A stretch of 64,000 nucleotides of DNA from Comamonas serinivorans (GCF_002158865.1 NZ_CP021455.1:1-64000); one strand, 5' to 3'. Positions 9,062 to 18,833 are shown, counted from the stretch's first letter. Notes: generated by a model from the letters alone, not told the origin. Made by a program: numbers and translations.

Positions 9062-11653
9062 TCAAACGTCGATGTTGCCGGCACGCAGTGCGTTGGTTTC
9101 GATGAAGTCGCGGCGCGGCTCCACCTCGTCGCCCATGAGCATGGTGAACACGCGGTCGGCCTCGATGGCGTCGGCGATCTCCACGCGCAGCAGGCGGCGC
9201 ACCGTCGGGTCCATGGTGGTTTCCCACAGCTGCTCGGGGTTCATCTCGCCCAGGCCCTTGTAGCGCTGGCGCGAGGTGGCGCTTTCGGCCTGCAGCATGA
9301 GCCAGTCCATGGCTTCGCGGAAATCGCCGATGGGCTGCTCCTTCAGGCGCTCGCCGCTGCCGCGGCGCACCACAGCGCCATCGCCGATCAGGCCGCGGAA
9401 GGTGTCGGCCGCTTCGTGCAGCACGGCGTAATCGGCCCCGTGCACGAACTCCTGCGTGATGAGCGTGCTCTTGCTGTTGCCGTGGTGGCGGCGGCTGATG
9501 CGCAGATAGGGTTTGTCGTGCTGCGGGTCGACCTCGGCCACGACCTCGGGCGGCTGGCCCGTGGACTGCATGGCGCGCAGGGCCTGTTCGAGCGTGGCGG
9601 CCGATTGGGCCGCGGCCTCGCGCGTGTCCAGGTCCAGCGTGGTGCCGGCGGCAATGGCGCGCAGGGCCTCGCGGTCCATGTGGTAGCCCGAGAGGCGGTC
9701 GATCACGCGCTCGGCCGTCAGGTAGGTGCGCGCCAGCGCGTCCAGCGCCTCGGCGGTGATGACCGGGCCGTCCACCCCGTCTTCGCTGCGCGAGGTGACG
9801 ACGCTGGCCTCCTTCATCGCCACCTGCAGCAGGAAGGCGTCCAGCGCGGGGCCGTCCTTGAGGTATTGCTCTTCCTTGCCGACCTTGACCTTGTACAGCG
9901 GCGGCTGCGCGATGTAGATGTGGCCGCGCTCGACCAGGTCGGGCATCTGGCGGTAGAAGAAGGTCAGCAGCAGCGTGCGGATGTGGGCGCCGTCCACGTC
10001 GGCATCGGTCATGATGATGATGCGGTGGTAGCGCAGCTTCTCGACGTTGAAGTCGTCCTTGCCGGCCGCCATGTCGTCGCCGCTCTTGCCGATGCCCGTG
10101 CCCAGCGCGGTGATCAGCGTGATGATTTCGTTGGACGACAGCAGCTTTTCGTAGCGCGCCTTCTCCACGTTCAGGATCTTGCCGCGCAGCGGCAGGATGG
10201 CCTGGAATTTGCGGTCGCGGCCCTGCTTGGCCGAGCCGCCGGCGGAGTCGCCCTCGACGATGTAGATCTCGGACAGCGCCGGGTCTTTCTCCTGGCAGTC
10301 CGCCAGCTTGCCGGGCAGGCCGAAGCCATCGAGCGCGCCCTTGCGGCGCGTCATCTCGCGCGCCTTGCGGGCGGCTTCGCGCGCACGCGCGGCCTCGACG
10401 ATCTTGCCGCAGATGATCTTGGCGTCGTTCGGGCGCTCTTCGAGGTAGTCGGTCAGCGTCTTGGCGACGATGTCCTCGACCGGGGCGCGCACCTCCGAGC
10501 TGACCAGCTTGTCCTTGGTCTGGCTGCTGAATTTGGGCTCGGGCACCTTGACCGACAGCACGGCGCACAGGCCCTCGCGCATGTCGTCGCCGGTCACGTC
10601 CACCTTGGCCTTCTTGGCCAGGTCATGGGCCTCGATGTACTTGCCGATCACGCGCGTCATGGCCGCGCGCAGGCCGGTCAGGTGGGTGCCGCCGTCGCGC
10701 TGCGGGATGTTGTTGGTGAAGCAGATCACCTGCTCGCCATAGCTGTCGTTCCACTGCATGGCGACCTCGACACCGATTTCGGTGTCCGGGATGCCGCCGT
10801 AGCTTTCGGCCGGCCGCTCGCCCGTGGCGTAGAACGGCGTGGGGTGCAGCACCTTCTTCGTGCCGTTGATGAACTCGACGAAACCCTGCACGCCGCCGGC
10901 GCCCGAGAAGTCGTCCTCGCGGCCGTCGCGCTCGTCCTTGAGGCGGATGCGCACGCCATTGTTGAGGAACGACAGCTCGCGCAGGCGCTTGGACAGCACC
11001 TCGTAGCGGAACTCGTGGTTCTCTTTGAAGATCTCGGTGTCGGGCAGGAAATGCACCTCGGTGCCGCGCGCCTCGGTGTCGCCCGTGACCTTCATGGGCG
11101 AGACCTCGGCGCCCTCGACCAGCTCGATCTGGCGGTTCAGCACGTTGCCCTGCGAGAACTCGAGCACGTGCACCTTGCCCTCGCGGCGCACCGTCAGGCG
11201 CAGCTTTTTCGACAGCGCGTTCACGCAGCTCACGCCCACGCCGTGCAGGCCGCCCGAGACCTTGTAGCTGTTCTGGTTGAACTTGCCACCGGCGTGCAGC
11301 TCGGTCAGCGCGATCTCGGCGGCCGAGCGCTTGGGCTCGTGCTTGTCGTCCAGTTTCACGCCGGTCGGGATGCCGCGGCCGTTGTCGATGACGCTGACGG
11401 AGTTGTCGGCGTGGATGGTGACCAGGATGTCGTCGCAGTAACCGGCCAGCGCCTCGTCGATGGAGTTGTCCACCACCTCGAACACCAGGTGGTGCAGGCC
11501 AGTGCCGTCGGACGTGTCGCCGATGTACATGCCGGGCCGCTTGCGCACGGCCTCCAGGCCTTCCAGGATCTGGATGGCGCCTTCGCCATAACCACCGGCC
11601 CCGCTGCTCGCAGATCCGGCGGGTGGGGGAGATGGCTTGTTGTCTTCGGTCAT
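9062..11653 (-). CDS. gyrB: DNA gyrase subunit B
   Basis: 863 residues; ATPase and Toprim subunit of the type IIA topoisomerase that supercoils DNA. The start at ATG 11653 (MTEDNKPS) has AGGAAAG before it; the longer open frame upstream reads through palindrome copy 6 and is not credible. The GHKL ATP-binding elements (EAVRKRPGMYIGDT, DNGRGIPTG, GGLHGVGVS) and the Toprim motif EGDSAGGSAKQGRDRK near residue 467 are present, and the C-terminal tail (NALRAGNIDV) is complete. It follows dnaN in the usual order, but the pair runs toward dnaA instead of away from it. Confidence 0.98.
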   Translation of the reverse strand: MTEDNKPSPPPAGSASSGAGGYGEGAIQILEGLEAVRKRPGMYIGDTSDGTGLHHLVFEVVDNSIDEALAGYCDDILVTIHADNSVSVIDNGRGIPTGVKLDDKHEPKRSAAEIALTELHAGGKFNQNSYKVSGGLHGVGVSCVNALSKKLRLTVRREGKVHVLEFSQGNVLNRQIELVEGAEVSPMKVTGDTEARGTEVHFLPDTEIFKENHEFRYEVLSKRLRELSFLNNGVRIRLKDERDGREDDFSGAGGVQGFVEFINGTKKVLHPTPFYATGERPAESYGGIPDTEIGVEVAMQWNDSYGEQVICFTNNIPQRDGGTHLTGLRAAMTRVIGKYIEAHDLAKKAKVDVTGDDMREGLCAVLSVKVPEPKFSSQTKDKLVSSEVRAPVEDIVAKTLTDYLEERPNDAKIICGKIVEAARAREAARKAREMTRRKGALDGFGLPGKLADCQEKDPALSEIYIVEGDSAGGSAKQGRDRKFQAILPLRGKILNVEKARYEKLLSSNEIITLITALGTGIGKSGDDMAAGKDDFNVEKLRYHRIIIMTDADVDGAHIRTLLLTFFYRQMPDLVERGHIYIAQPPLYKVKVGKEEQYLKDGPALDAFLLQVAMKEASVVTSRSEDGVDGPVITAEALDALARTYLTAERVIDRLSGYHMDREALRAIAAGTTLDLDTREAAAQSAATLEQALRAMQSTGQPPEVVAEVDPQHDKPYLRISRRHHGNSKSTLITQEFVHGADYAVLHEAADTFRGLIGDGAVVRRGSGERLKEQPIGDFREAMDWLMLQAESATSRQRYKGLGEMNPEQLWETTMDPTVRRLLRVEIADAIEADRVFTMLMGDEVEPRRDFIETNALRAGNIDV

Positions 11654-11726
11654 TTGCACTTTCCTGGGGTCGCCCGGGCCCGTGGGGCCCAGGTGGCCTG
11701 AATCCCTTGGATTCAAATTCATCAAG

Positions 11727-11778
11727 GGAGTATGGGCGGATTGCCGTTCATGTTTGAACGGCAATCCGCCCATACCCC
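11727..11778. repeat. 46-bp palindromic element, copy 6 (perfect palindrome)
   Basis: Core 11730-11775 between dnaN and gyrB. The two 21-base arms are perfectly complementary around a 4-base centre (TGTT). This is the best-preserved copy and serves as the reference for the family. Flanks GGA/CCC. Confidence 0.97.
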
Positions 11779-11802
11779 ATCAAACTTATCGCTGGCCAGC
11801 GC

Positions 11803-12927
11803 TCAGATGCGCATCGGCATCACCACGTACTTGAAGCCCGCGTCGGCGGGGTTGGTGATCAGCGCCGAGGAGTTGCCGTCCTGCAGGTCGACGCGCACCA
11901 TGTCCTGGCCCATGTTGGTCAGCACGTCCATCAGGTAGGTCACGTTGAAGCCGATCTCGATCGCGTCGCCGCCGTAGTCGATGTCGAGCTCGTCCGTCGC
12001 CTCTTCCTGCTCGGCGTTGCTGGAGGCCACGCGCAGCAGGCCGGGCTCGATGTTCAGGCGCACGCCCTTGAACTTGTCGGACGTCAGGATGGCCGTGCGC
12101 TGCAGGCTGGCCAGCAGCGGCTGACGGCCCAGCGTCACGCTGTTGCCGTGGTTCTTGGGGATCACGCGGTTGTAGTCGGGGAACTTGCCCTCGACCAGCT
12201 TGGAGACGAACTCCATGCCGCCGAACGCGAACTTGGCCTGGTTGCTCGCGAACTGCATCTCGATGAGCGGCGGGTTCTCGGCATCGGGCACCGCGTCGCT
12301 CAGCAGGCGCTGCAGCTCCAGCACGGTCTTGCGCGGCAGGATCACCTCCTGCTTGGGCACGTCGACATCGAGCGTGGCCGTGGCGTAGGCCAGGCGGTGG
12401 CCGTCGGTGGCCACCAGCGCCAGCTGGTTGCCTTCGGCCACGAACAGGATGCCGTTGAGGTAGTAGCGGATGTCGTGCACGGCCATGGCGAACGACACCT
12501 GCGACAGCAGCGACTTGAGCACCTTCTGCGGCACCTTGAAGGCGGCGCCGAAGTTGGCCGACTCCTGCACCAGCGGGAAGTCGGCCGCGGGCAGGCTCTG
12601 CAGCGTGAACTTGCTCTTGCCGCCCTTGAGCACCAGCTTCTCGCCCTGCGACTCGAGGCTGACGGTCTGGTCGCCCGGCATGGTCTTGAGGATGTCGATG
12701 AGCTTGCGGGCGCCGACGGTGGTGGCGAAATCGCCGCCGTCGCCGCCCAGCTCGGCCTGGGTGCGGATCTGGATTTCCAGGTCGCTCGAGGTCAGCTGGA
12801 TGACTTGACCGGTCTTGCGCAGCAGCACATTGGCCAGGATGGGCATGGTGTGGCGCCGCTCAACGATGCCGGCCACGGCGTTCAATGCTTCCAGGACCTG
12901 CGCCTGCGGCGCTTTCAGAACGATCAT
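11803..12927 (-). CDS. dnaN: DNA polymerase III sliding clamp (beta subunit)
   Basis: 374 residues forming one half of the ring clamp that tethers polymerase III to DNA. The start at ATG 12927 (MIVLKAPQ) has GGAAGAGG nearby; six extra codons upstream (MKEEVE) are possible but not typical. The conserved ERRHTMPILANVLL, the middle-domain GVRLNIE region and the C-terminal YVVMPMRI end are all present. Normally dnaN follows dnaA directly; here it is 10.7 kb away and inverted. A palindrome rather than a direct operon junction separates it from gyrB. Confidence 0.98.
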   Translation of the reverse strand: MIVLKAPQAQVLEALNAVAGIVERRHTMPILANVLLRKTGQVIQLTSSDLEIQIRTQAELGGDGGDFATTVGARKLIDILKTMPGDQTVSLESQGEKLVLKGGKSKFTLQSLPAADFPLVQESANFGAAFKVPQKVLKSLLSQVSFAMAVHDIRYYLNGILFVAEGNQLALVATDGHRLAYATATLDVDVPKQEVILPRKTVLELQRLLSDAVPDAENPPLIEMQFASNQAKFAFGGMEFVSKLVEGKFPDYNRVIPKNHGNSVTLGRQPLLASLQRTAILTSDKFKGVRLNIEPGLLRVASSNAEQEEATDELDIDYGGDAIEIGFNVTYLMDVLTNMGQDMVRVDLQDGNSSALITNPADAGFKYVVMPMRI

Positions 12928-13129
12928 TTCAACCTCTTCCTTCACCCGTTGTCGCCTAGCGCGAAGACCCGCCTACACCCGCGAACACCCGGCCAGGCTG
13001 CAAACAGTCTTGACGCGCGCGCGCGTGTTAGCCCCCTATTGTCGCTGGAAATTGGTCTCATTTCGATCGCCCGCGCACAAAAGCCGTCAACCCGGGCGAC
13101 CAGATGGCCCCGGTCGGGACGCGGCCCGC

Positions 13130-15580
13130 TCAGCGCGGACCGGCCGGCGGGCCTGCCGCTGCAGGCGCTGCGGTGGCTGCGGGGTCCGCTGCGGCCGCCG
13201 TCAGGCCCGGATCGGCCTGCGGGTCCAGGATGACGTGGATGTCGGTGGGCGTGGACAGCGGGATGCCCGCCTGCTGCAGCCGCTCGAGCACGCTGAACAA
13301 CAGGTCGCTGCGCGTGGCGTAGACGCTGCGCGGGCTGTTCACGTGCGCGAAGCTGTTGATGGTGATCAGGCCGTCGCCGATGGCGTCGATGTAGACCGAG
13401 GGAGCCGGCGCATCGAGCACGGCCTCGTGGGCGCCATAGAGCTCGAGCAGCAGGGTTTTGAGCTGCTGCACGTCGGTCGAGAGCGGCACGGTGAACTTGA
13501 TCTGGATGCGCCCCAGCACGTTGCCCATCGTCATGTTGCGCACGGACTTGGTGATGAGTTCCGAGTTGGGCACGATCAGCGTGGAGCGGTCGTCGAGCTG
13601 GATTTCGGTCGCGCGCACGCTGATGCGGCGCACATCGCCGGCCTGATCGCCAATGGTGATGCGGTCGCCGAGCTTGACCGGCCGCTCGGCCAACAGGATG
13701 AGGCCGGAGACGAAGTTCTGCGTGATGGCCTGCAGGCCGAAGCCGATGCCGACCGACAGCGCGCTGGCCAGCAGGGCAATCTTCTCGAAGCCGATGCCCA
13801 GCGCCGCCAGCGTCCAGATCACGGTCAAGGTGATGCCGAGGTAGCGCGCCACGGTGCTGATGGAGTTGCGCGCGCCCAGGTCAAAGCGGGTCTTGGGCAG
13901 GTAGGTGTCAACCAGCCAGGCCTGCAGCACCTTGAACAGCGCCAGGCCGATGAGCAGCACCACCAGGGCCCGCGCGATGGCCCCCGGCTGCAGCACGGCG
14001 CCGCCGATGGTCACGCCCTGGCCCAGCGTGCCCATCCAGCCGAACAGCGCGTTGACATTGCCGAACGGCGCCAGGATGGCGGCCGCGGCCAGCACCAGCA
14101 GGGCCAGGCGGGCCACGGCCGACAGCAGCACCCCGACCTGCTCCACGCCGGAGTCGGTCGCGCTCGCCGCCTGCCGCAGCGCCTGACCACTGCGGCTCTG
14201 GGGCGAGGTCAACCACAGGAAGAAGTCGTCAGCGAACTTCATCCACAGGCTGGTGGCCATCACCACCACGGTCATCCAGACCATTTGCGAGGCGGCGAAC
14301 AGCGTGAAGTTGAGGTAGCCCAGCAAGGCCGCGACCAGCGCGGTCCACACCGCCAGGTGCCCGCCCAGCCATGCCAGCATGAGCCAGGCGCTGCCCGTCA
14401 CCCCCGCGGCTTCTGCCGACTGCCGGGCCCGCAGGCGCGACAGCGTGAACAGCGCCGCCATCAGCAGGCCGACGTAGCTCAGGCCCATCACGCCGCTCAG
14501 CGCCACGGTGCTCACGTCGCTGCTGCGCGCGGCCGTGTTGAGGGCCTGCACCAGCACGTGCAGCCACACCAGCGCCGCGGCGGCCCAGGTGTACTTGCGC
14601 AGCCGGGTGGCGGCCTGGTCGTCCATGTTCAGCAGGCGCCACGACGGGCGCTTGGGCACCAGCAGGCAGGCGCTCAGCGCCGTGATGAAGGCGGCCACCC
14701 CGGTGGCGATGATGAACTGGCGGGCGACGCCCTCCAGCCGCGGGGCGATGGCATCGACCCAGGCCAGCGACTCGACCCAGACCCAGCTGGCCAGCAGCGG
14801 CATGCTGGTGCCCACCACCAGCAGCCACACCGCCAGCCCCGAGCGCCGCAGCCGCCCCTCGGGCGCGCGGTCCGAGGCCGCAAACCACCGACCCAGGCGC
14901 CGCAAGCCCAGGCGCAGCGGAAACAGCAGCACCAGCGCCAGCACGCCCCCGAGTGCGGGCACGCGCCAGCCACGCTCGGCCACGGCGCGGTCAAACGCCT
15001 CGCGCCCTTGCCGCAGCAAGGCCTGCAGGCGCAGCCAGTCGGCCGGCACATGGGCCGCCAGGTCGCGCCACAGCGTGGGCCACAGCGGTGACGCCGATTT
15101 CTGCAGGATCTGGGCGTTGAACTGGCGCGAGCGCAGCTGCTCGATGGACTCGCTGAGCTGCCGGGCTTCCACCGCCAGCAGCTTGCCGCTCTTGATGGCC
15201 GAGTCGACCTCGCTGCGCTCGCGGGCCAGGGCCTTGCGCTGCTCGGCGATGTCCGCGCCCTCCACGGCATCCTTGTCCACCGGGCCCAGCTGCTGAACGC
15301 GCGCATCGATCTGGTCAAGCTGTGGCATCAGCACGGTGACGGCCGCGTCGGCCTTGCGCTGCGCCGCCAGCGCCTTGTCCGACATCGACTTGAGGGTCTC
15401 CAGCGACTCGGCGTCGTCCAGTGCGGCGCGGATGCGGTCGAGCTCGCGCGACACCGCCTGCGTGTTCTGCACCGCTTCGGCCACGGGGCCGGGTTCCGCC
15501 GGCTGCGCGGACGCCCACCCGCTCAGCAGGCCCAGCAGCAGCCCACAGACCCACACCCGCCAGCACCACGATGAACGCAC
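13130..15580 (-). CDS. MscS-family mechanosensitive channel with DUF3772-type periplasmic region
   Basis: 816 residues. A signal peptide (residues about 1-25, ending ASA) is followed by a helical periplasmic region of about 170 residues with coiled-coil character (DRIRAALDDAESLETLKSMSDK), then about ten membrane helices. The MscS channel core lies near residues 560-760 (ALSVGIGFGLQAITQNFVSGLILLAERPVKLGD, with the pore Gly/Ala helix and the beta domain). The tail is Ala/Pro-rich. It probably releases solutes on hypo-osmotic shock. The length and layout match the DUF3772 plus MscS group. Confidence 0.9.
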   Translation of the reverse strand: MRSSWCWRVWVCGLLLGLLSGWASAQPAEPGPVAEAVQNTQAVSRELDRIRAALDDAESLETLKSMSDKALAAQRKADAAVTVLMPQLDQIDARVQQLGPVDKDAVEGADIAEQRKALARERSEVDSAIKSGKLLAVEARQLSESIEQLRSRQFNAQILQKSASPLWPTLWRDLAAHVPADWLRLQALLRQGREAFDRAVAERGWRVPALGGVLALVLLFPLRLGLRRLGRWFAASDRAPEGRLRRSGLAVWLLVVGTSMPLLASWVWVESLAWVDAIAPRLEGVARQFIIATGVAAFITALSACLLVPKRPSWRLLNMDDQAATRLRKYTWAAAALVWLHVLVQALNTAARSSDVSTVALSGVMGLSYVGLLMAALFTLSRLRARQSAEAAGVTGSAWLMLAWLGGHLAVWTALVAALLGYLNFTLFAASQMVWMTVVVMATSLWMKFADDFFLWLTSPQSRSGQALRQAASATDSGVEQVGVLLSAVARLALLVLAAAAILAPFGNVNALFGWMGTLGQGVTIGGAVLQPGAIARALVVLLIGLALFKVLQAWLVDTYLPKTRFDLGARNSISTVARYLGITLTVIWTLAALGIGFEKIALLASALSVGIGFGLQAITQNFVSGLILLAERPVKLGDRITIGDQAGDVRRISVRATEIQLDDRSTLIVPNSELITKSVRNMTMGNVLGRIQIKFTVPLSTDVQQLKTLLLELYGAHEAVLDAPAPSVYIDAIGDGLITINSFAHVNSPRSVYATRSDLLFSVLERLQQAGIPLSTPTDIHVILDPQADPGLTAAAADPAATAAPAAAGPPAGPR

Positions 15581-15686
15581 AGCATCTCCTGTTGGCGCGC
15601 CCCCGCGCCCTGCTGTGCACTATAGGATGGTCGGCCACGCGGCCGCGTGGCCCTGGCGCGGTCAGCCCCGTGGCCGGTCAGGTGTA

Positions 15687-15738
15687 ATGGTATGTGTCGG
15701 TGCGCGTTGTCGAGCAGGCGCATGCGTGCCATTACTGG
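15687..15738. repeat. 46-bp palindromic element, copy 7 (degenerate)
   Basis: Core 15690-15735, at a divergent junction between the MscS channel gene and the SGNH lipoprotein gene. The left end GTATG and central CGTT are kept; the right end reads CATTAC. Spacing is still 46 bases. Lower confidence because the arms pair poorly. Confidence 0.5.
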
Positions 15739-15892
15739 CAAAACCGGCGACAATCCGGCCGTGCTGCCCCCGGGCGCAGACGCCCCATGCCAGCCCGCAT
15801 GCCAAGCCATCGGCCAGCCCGCGCCAGCCGTTTGCCAGACAGGGCTTCGCTAAACTAGCTGGCCATTCAGACGCCCAACATCGAGAAACTCC

Positions 15893-16822
15893 ATGCACTC
15901 TTCTGTCCTCCGTCGCGCCACGCTGGCGCTGGCCTTGGCCGGTTCGGCCGCCCTCACCGCCTGCGGTTCGAGCTCGGTTGAGTCGGCCTTGACCCCTGAG
16001 CGCTTCCTGGCCGTGGGCGACGGCTACAGCGACATCGGCCAGGGCCCCAACGGCACCCGCCCCACGGTGAACGACGGCTCGAACAACTGGACGCAGCAGA
16101 TCGCCGCCGACTACAACCGGACGCTGAAGCCCGCCAACGAAGGCGGCTACAGCTGGGCCCAGGCCTACGCCCGCGTGACCCAGGCCGACACCACGGGCCA
16201 CAACGCCCCCTCCATCACCCAGCAGGTCACCAGCCTGCTGAACGCCACCACGCTGGGTGATCGGGACGTGGTCATCATGTCCGGCGGCCTGAGCGATGTG
16301 TACGCCGAAGTCGAGGCCGCCAATGGCGTCATCACCGATGCCACCCGGGCCGCGGTGTCGAAGGCCGGCACCGAGTTCGGCCAGCAGGTGCGCCGCCTGG
16401 TCAAGGACGGTGGCGCCAAGTACGTGCTGGTGACCGGCGTCTACAACCTGGGCAAGTCGCCCTGGGGCCTGGCCTATGGCGACGAGGTGGCCGCGCAGAT
16501 CACCCGCCTGGCCGTGGCCTTCAACGACGCCGTGCTGCTCGAGATCAACAACCTGGCCGAGAACGTGCTGTTCCGCGATTCGGCCGTGATCTACAACATC
16601 CTGGCCAATGAACCCGACACCTACGGCATCGACAACGAAGACACGCCGGTGTGCACCGTGGCCGAGGCCTACGACTGCACCACCAGCACCCTGCTGCCAG
16701 GCGCGAACTACGACACCTACCTGTGGTCCGATTCGCTGAACCTGACGCCGCGCATCAACCGCATCTTCGGCGACCGCTCGTTCGGCGAAAGCATGGGCTA
16801 CCAGTTCCAGTACCGCTGGTAA
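15893..16822 (+). CDS. SGNH/GDSL-like lipoprotein, nucleophile position altered
   Basis: 309 residues. A lipoprotein signal is visible, with lipobox LTAC (C24) after a hydrophobic helix, so it is probably anchored in the outer or inner membrane. The fold resembles secreted SGNH esterases of Burkholderiales: block I is at VGDGYSDIGQ (residues 41-50), block III at SGGLSD, and a VTGVYNLGKSPW stretch follows. In active enzymes block I reads GDS; here the nucleophile position is glycine (G44), and the C-terminal DxxH block is not evident (DSLNLTP). Activity is therefore doubtful. Followed by a strong intrinsic terminator, so it is monocistronic. Confidence 0.78.
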   Translation: MHSSVLRRATLALALAGSAALTACGSSSVESALTPERFLAVGDGYSDIGQGPNGTRPTVNDGSNNWTQQIAADYNRTLKPANEGGYSWAQAYARVTQADTTGHNAPSITQQVTSLLNATTLGDRDVVIMSGGLSDVYAEVEAANGVITDATRAAVSKAGTEFGQQVRRLVKDGGAKYVLVTGVYNLGKSPWGLAYGDEVAAQITRLAVAFNDAVLLEINNLAENVLFRDSAVIYNILANEPDTYGIDNEDTPVCTVAEAYDCTTSTLLPGANYDTYLWSDSLNLTPRINRIFGDRSFGESMGYQFQYRW

Positions 16823-16859
16823 GCCCGCGGCCGGTCCGTGCGCCGGCCGGCCTGCCCCC

Positions 16860-16891
16860 AAGCCCACGCCCGCTGGCCGTGGGCTTTTTTC
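16860..16891 (+). terminator. Intrinsic terminator after the SGNH lipoprotein gene
   Basis: Stem AGCCCACG / CGTGGGCT with a short loop, followed by six T (16885-16890), 38 bases after the stop codon. Confidence 0.88.
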
Positions 16892-17208
16892 TGGGCGCCT
16901 GATCCGCTGCCGCATGGGCCCGGGGCTGGCCCGTTGGCCTGCGCACAGGGCACTGGTCGGTCGATTGCGTCTGCGCCCCTGGCATCGGTTCCCGCACATC
17001 CGCTCAGGCCGCGTCCGGCTGTTGGCCGCAACCCGGGTCAGACCTTATGGGCGACACGCAGACGTGAACCGGGTGTTTATGGCGGAACAAGTGCGCACCT
17101 TGCGGCGCCCATCGAGGGACTGGCGCATCACGTTGAAGTGGCCTGCGCCGTAGATGGCTTCGTCGGTGGCCATCGCCCCAGGCCGATTCACGCGGTTTTC
17201 TTATCAAG

Positions 17209-17260
17209 GAGGTATGCAGCCAATTTCATTCATAAATTAACGACAAGGGTCGCATACTCC
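17209..17260. repeat. 46-bp palindromic element, copy 8
   Basis: Core 17212-17257, at a convergent junction. AT-richer than the other copies; flanks GAG/TCC. The 466-bp spacer 16823-17288 otherwise contains only the terminator at 16860. Confidence 0.85.
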
Positions 17261-17288
17261 TTCATCCAGGGTGTCAAGCGCCCATGCT

Positions 17289-18833
17289 TCACGCCGCTGG
17301 GCTCGCCGCGGGCCGCATGCTGCCGGTGTCCAGATAACGCTGGTGCCAGCTCAGCGCCTCGGTCAGCAGGTGCGGGGTCTGCTGGCCGACCGAGCCCTTG
17401 AGCGCGCGCTCGAAGTAGTCGCTGATCGGGTCGCGGTAGCTGGGGTGCACGCACTTGGCGATGATGAGCTTGGCGCGCTGGCGCGGCGCCAGGCCGCGCA
17501 GGTCGGCCAGGCCCTGCTCGGTGACCAGCACCTGCACGTCGTGCTCGGTGTGGTCCACGTGCGAGGCCATGGGCACGATGCAGCTGATCTGGCCGCCCTT
17601 GGCCGTGGACGGCGACATGAAGATGGACAGGTAGGCGTTGCGCGCGTAGTCGCCCGAGCCGCCGATGCCGTTCATGATGGACGTGCCCATGAGGTGGGTG
17701 GAGTTCACGTTGCCGTAGATGTCAGCCTCGATCAACGCGTTCATGGCGATCAGGCCCATGCGTCGGATCAGCTCGGGGTGGTTGCTGATCTCCTGCGGCC
17801 GCAGCAGGATGCGCTGGCGCAGCTCGTCGGCCCGGGCTTCAAAGCGCTTGAAGCCCTCGGGGCTCAGGGCCAGGGCGGTGGCCGAGGCGGATCGCAGCTT
17901 GCCCGACTCCAGCAGGTCCAGCATGCCGTCCTGCAGCACCTCGGTGTAGGCCGTCATGTCCTCAAAGGCGCTCTGGTTCAGGCCCGCCAGCACGGCGTTG
18001 GCGATGTTGCCCACACCCGACTGCAGCGGCAGCAGGTTGCGCGGCAGGCGGCCGTGCTGCACCTCGTGCTCCAGGAAGTCCACGATGTGGGCCGCGATGC
18101 GCTGCGAATCCTCGTCCAGCGGCTTGTAGGCGCTCAGCTTGTCGGCCGCGTGCGTGGGCACCACGGCGATGACCTTGTTCAGGTCGCAGCGCAGGTAGGG
18201 CTCGCCGATGCGGTCATGCGGGTGCAGCATGGGGATGGGCTTGCGGTTGGGCGGCCGGTCCGTGCCGTAGTAGATGTCGTGCATGCCATCCAGCGCGGCG
18301 GGCTGGCCGGCGTTCACCTCCAGGATGATCGCGTCCGCCTGGTCCAGCCAGGTCTTGTTGTTGCCCACCGAGGTGGACGGGATCAGCCGGCCGTCGGGCA
18401 AGATGCCCGAGACCTCGACCACCGCCACGTCCAGGTGCCCCAGAAAGCCAAACCAGACGTACTGCGCGACGTGCGACAGGTGCAGGTCGATGTAGTTCAT
18501 CTCGCCGGCGTTGATCTGCTGACGCGCCACCGGGTCGGACTGGTAGGGCAAGCGGCGGTCGATGCCATGCACCTTGGCCAGCGCGCCATCGAGCTCGGGC
18601 GAGGTGGACGCGCCCGTCCACAGGCCGATGCGGAACTGGCCGCCCTGGGCGTTGATGCGCTCGATGCGGCGCGCCAGCGCCTGCGGCACCGCCTTGGGCG
18701 CCCCGGCGGCGGTGAAGCCGCTCATGCCCACGGTGGCTCCGGCCGGGATGAGTTCGGCGGCCTGCTCGGCCGACATGATGCGGGTGCGCAGGACGTCATT
18801 CAGGATGCGGTCGGCCGAGGAGGGAATCGTCAT
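17289..18833 (-). CDS. Acetyl-CoA hydrolase / succinate CoA-transferase family protein
   Basis: 514 residues of the class I CoA-transferase fold used by acetyl-CoA hydrolases and succinyl-CoA:acetate transferases. Conserved segments include GMSGFTAAGAPKAVP near the N-terminus, VEVSGILPDGRLIPSTSVGNNKTW, LQSGVGNIANAVLAGL (the region around the catalytic glutamate in the family) and the C-terminal VTEQGLADLRGLAPRQRA. It would exchange or release CoA between acetate and dicarboxylic acids. Which reaction dominates cannot be read from sequence. Start at ATG 18833. Monocistronic, bounded by palindrome copies 8 and 9. Confidence 0.88.
   Translation of the reverse strand: MTIPSSADRILNDVLRTRIMSAEQAAELIPAGATVGMSGFTAAGAPKAVPQALARRIERINAQGGQFRIGLWTGASTSPELDGALAKVHGIDRRLPYQSDPVARQQINAGEMNYIDLHLSHVAQYVWFGFLGHLDVAVVEVSGILPDGRLIPSTSVGNNKTWLDQADAIILEVNAGQPAALDGMHDIYYGTDRPPNRKPIPMLHPHDRIGEPYLRCDLNKVIAVVPTHAADKLSAYKPLDEDSQRIAAHIVDFLEHEVQHGRLPRNLLPLQSGVGNIANAVLAGLNQSAFEDMTAYTEVLQDGMLDLLESGKLRSASATALALSPEGFKRFEARADELRQRILLRPQEISNHPELIRRMGLIAMNALIEADIYGNVNSTHLMGTSIMNGIGGSGDYARNAYLSIFMSPSTAKGGQISCIVPMASHVDHTEHDVQVLVTEQGLADLRGLAPRQRAKLIIAKCVHPSYRDPISDYFERALKGSVGQQTPHLLTEALSWHQRYLDTGSMRPAASPAA

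Noticed and set aside
9002..11701. Long plus-strand open frame opposite gyrB (899 codons)
   Set aside because: Mirror frame of gyrB caused by high GC third positions; no protein-like motifs.
12815..15091. Plus-strand open frame opposite the MscS channel (758 codons)
   Set aside because: Shadow frame; rich in His, Gln and Arg, no domain pattern.
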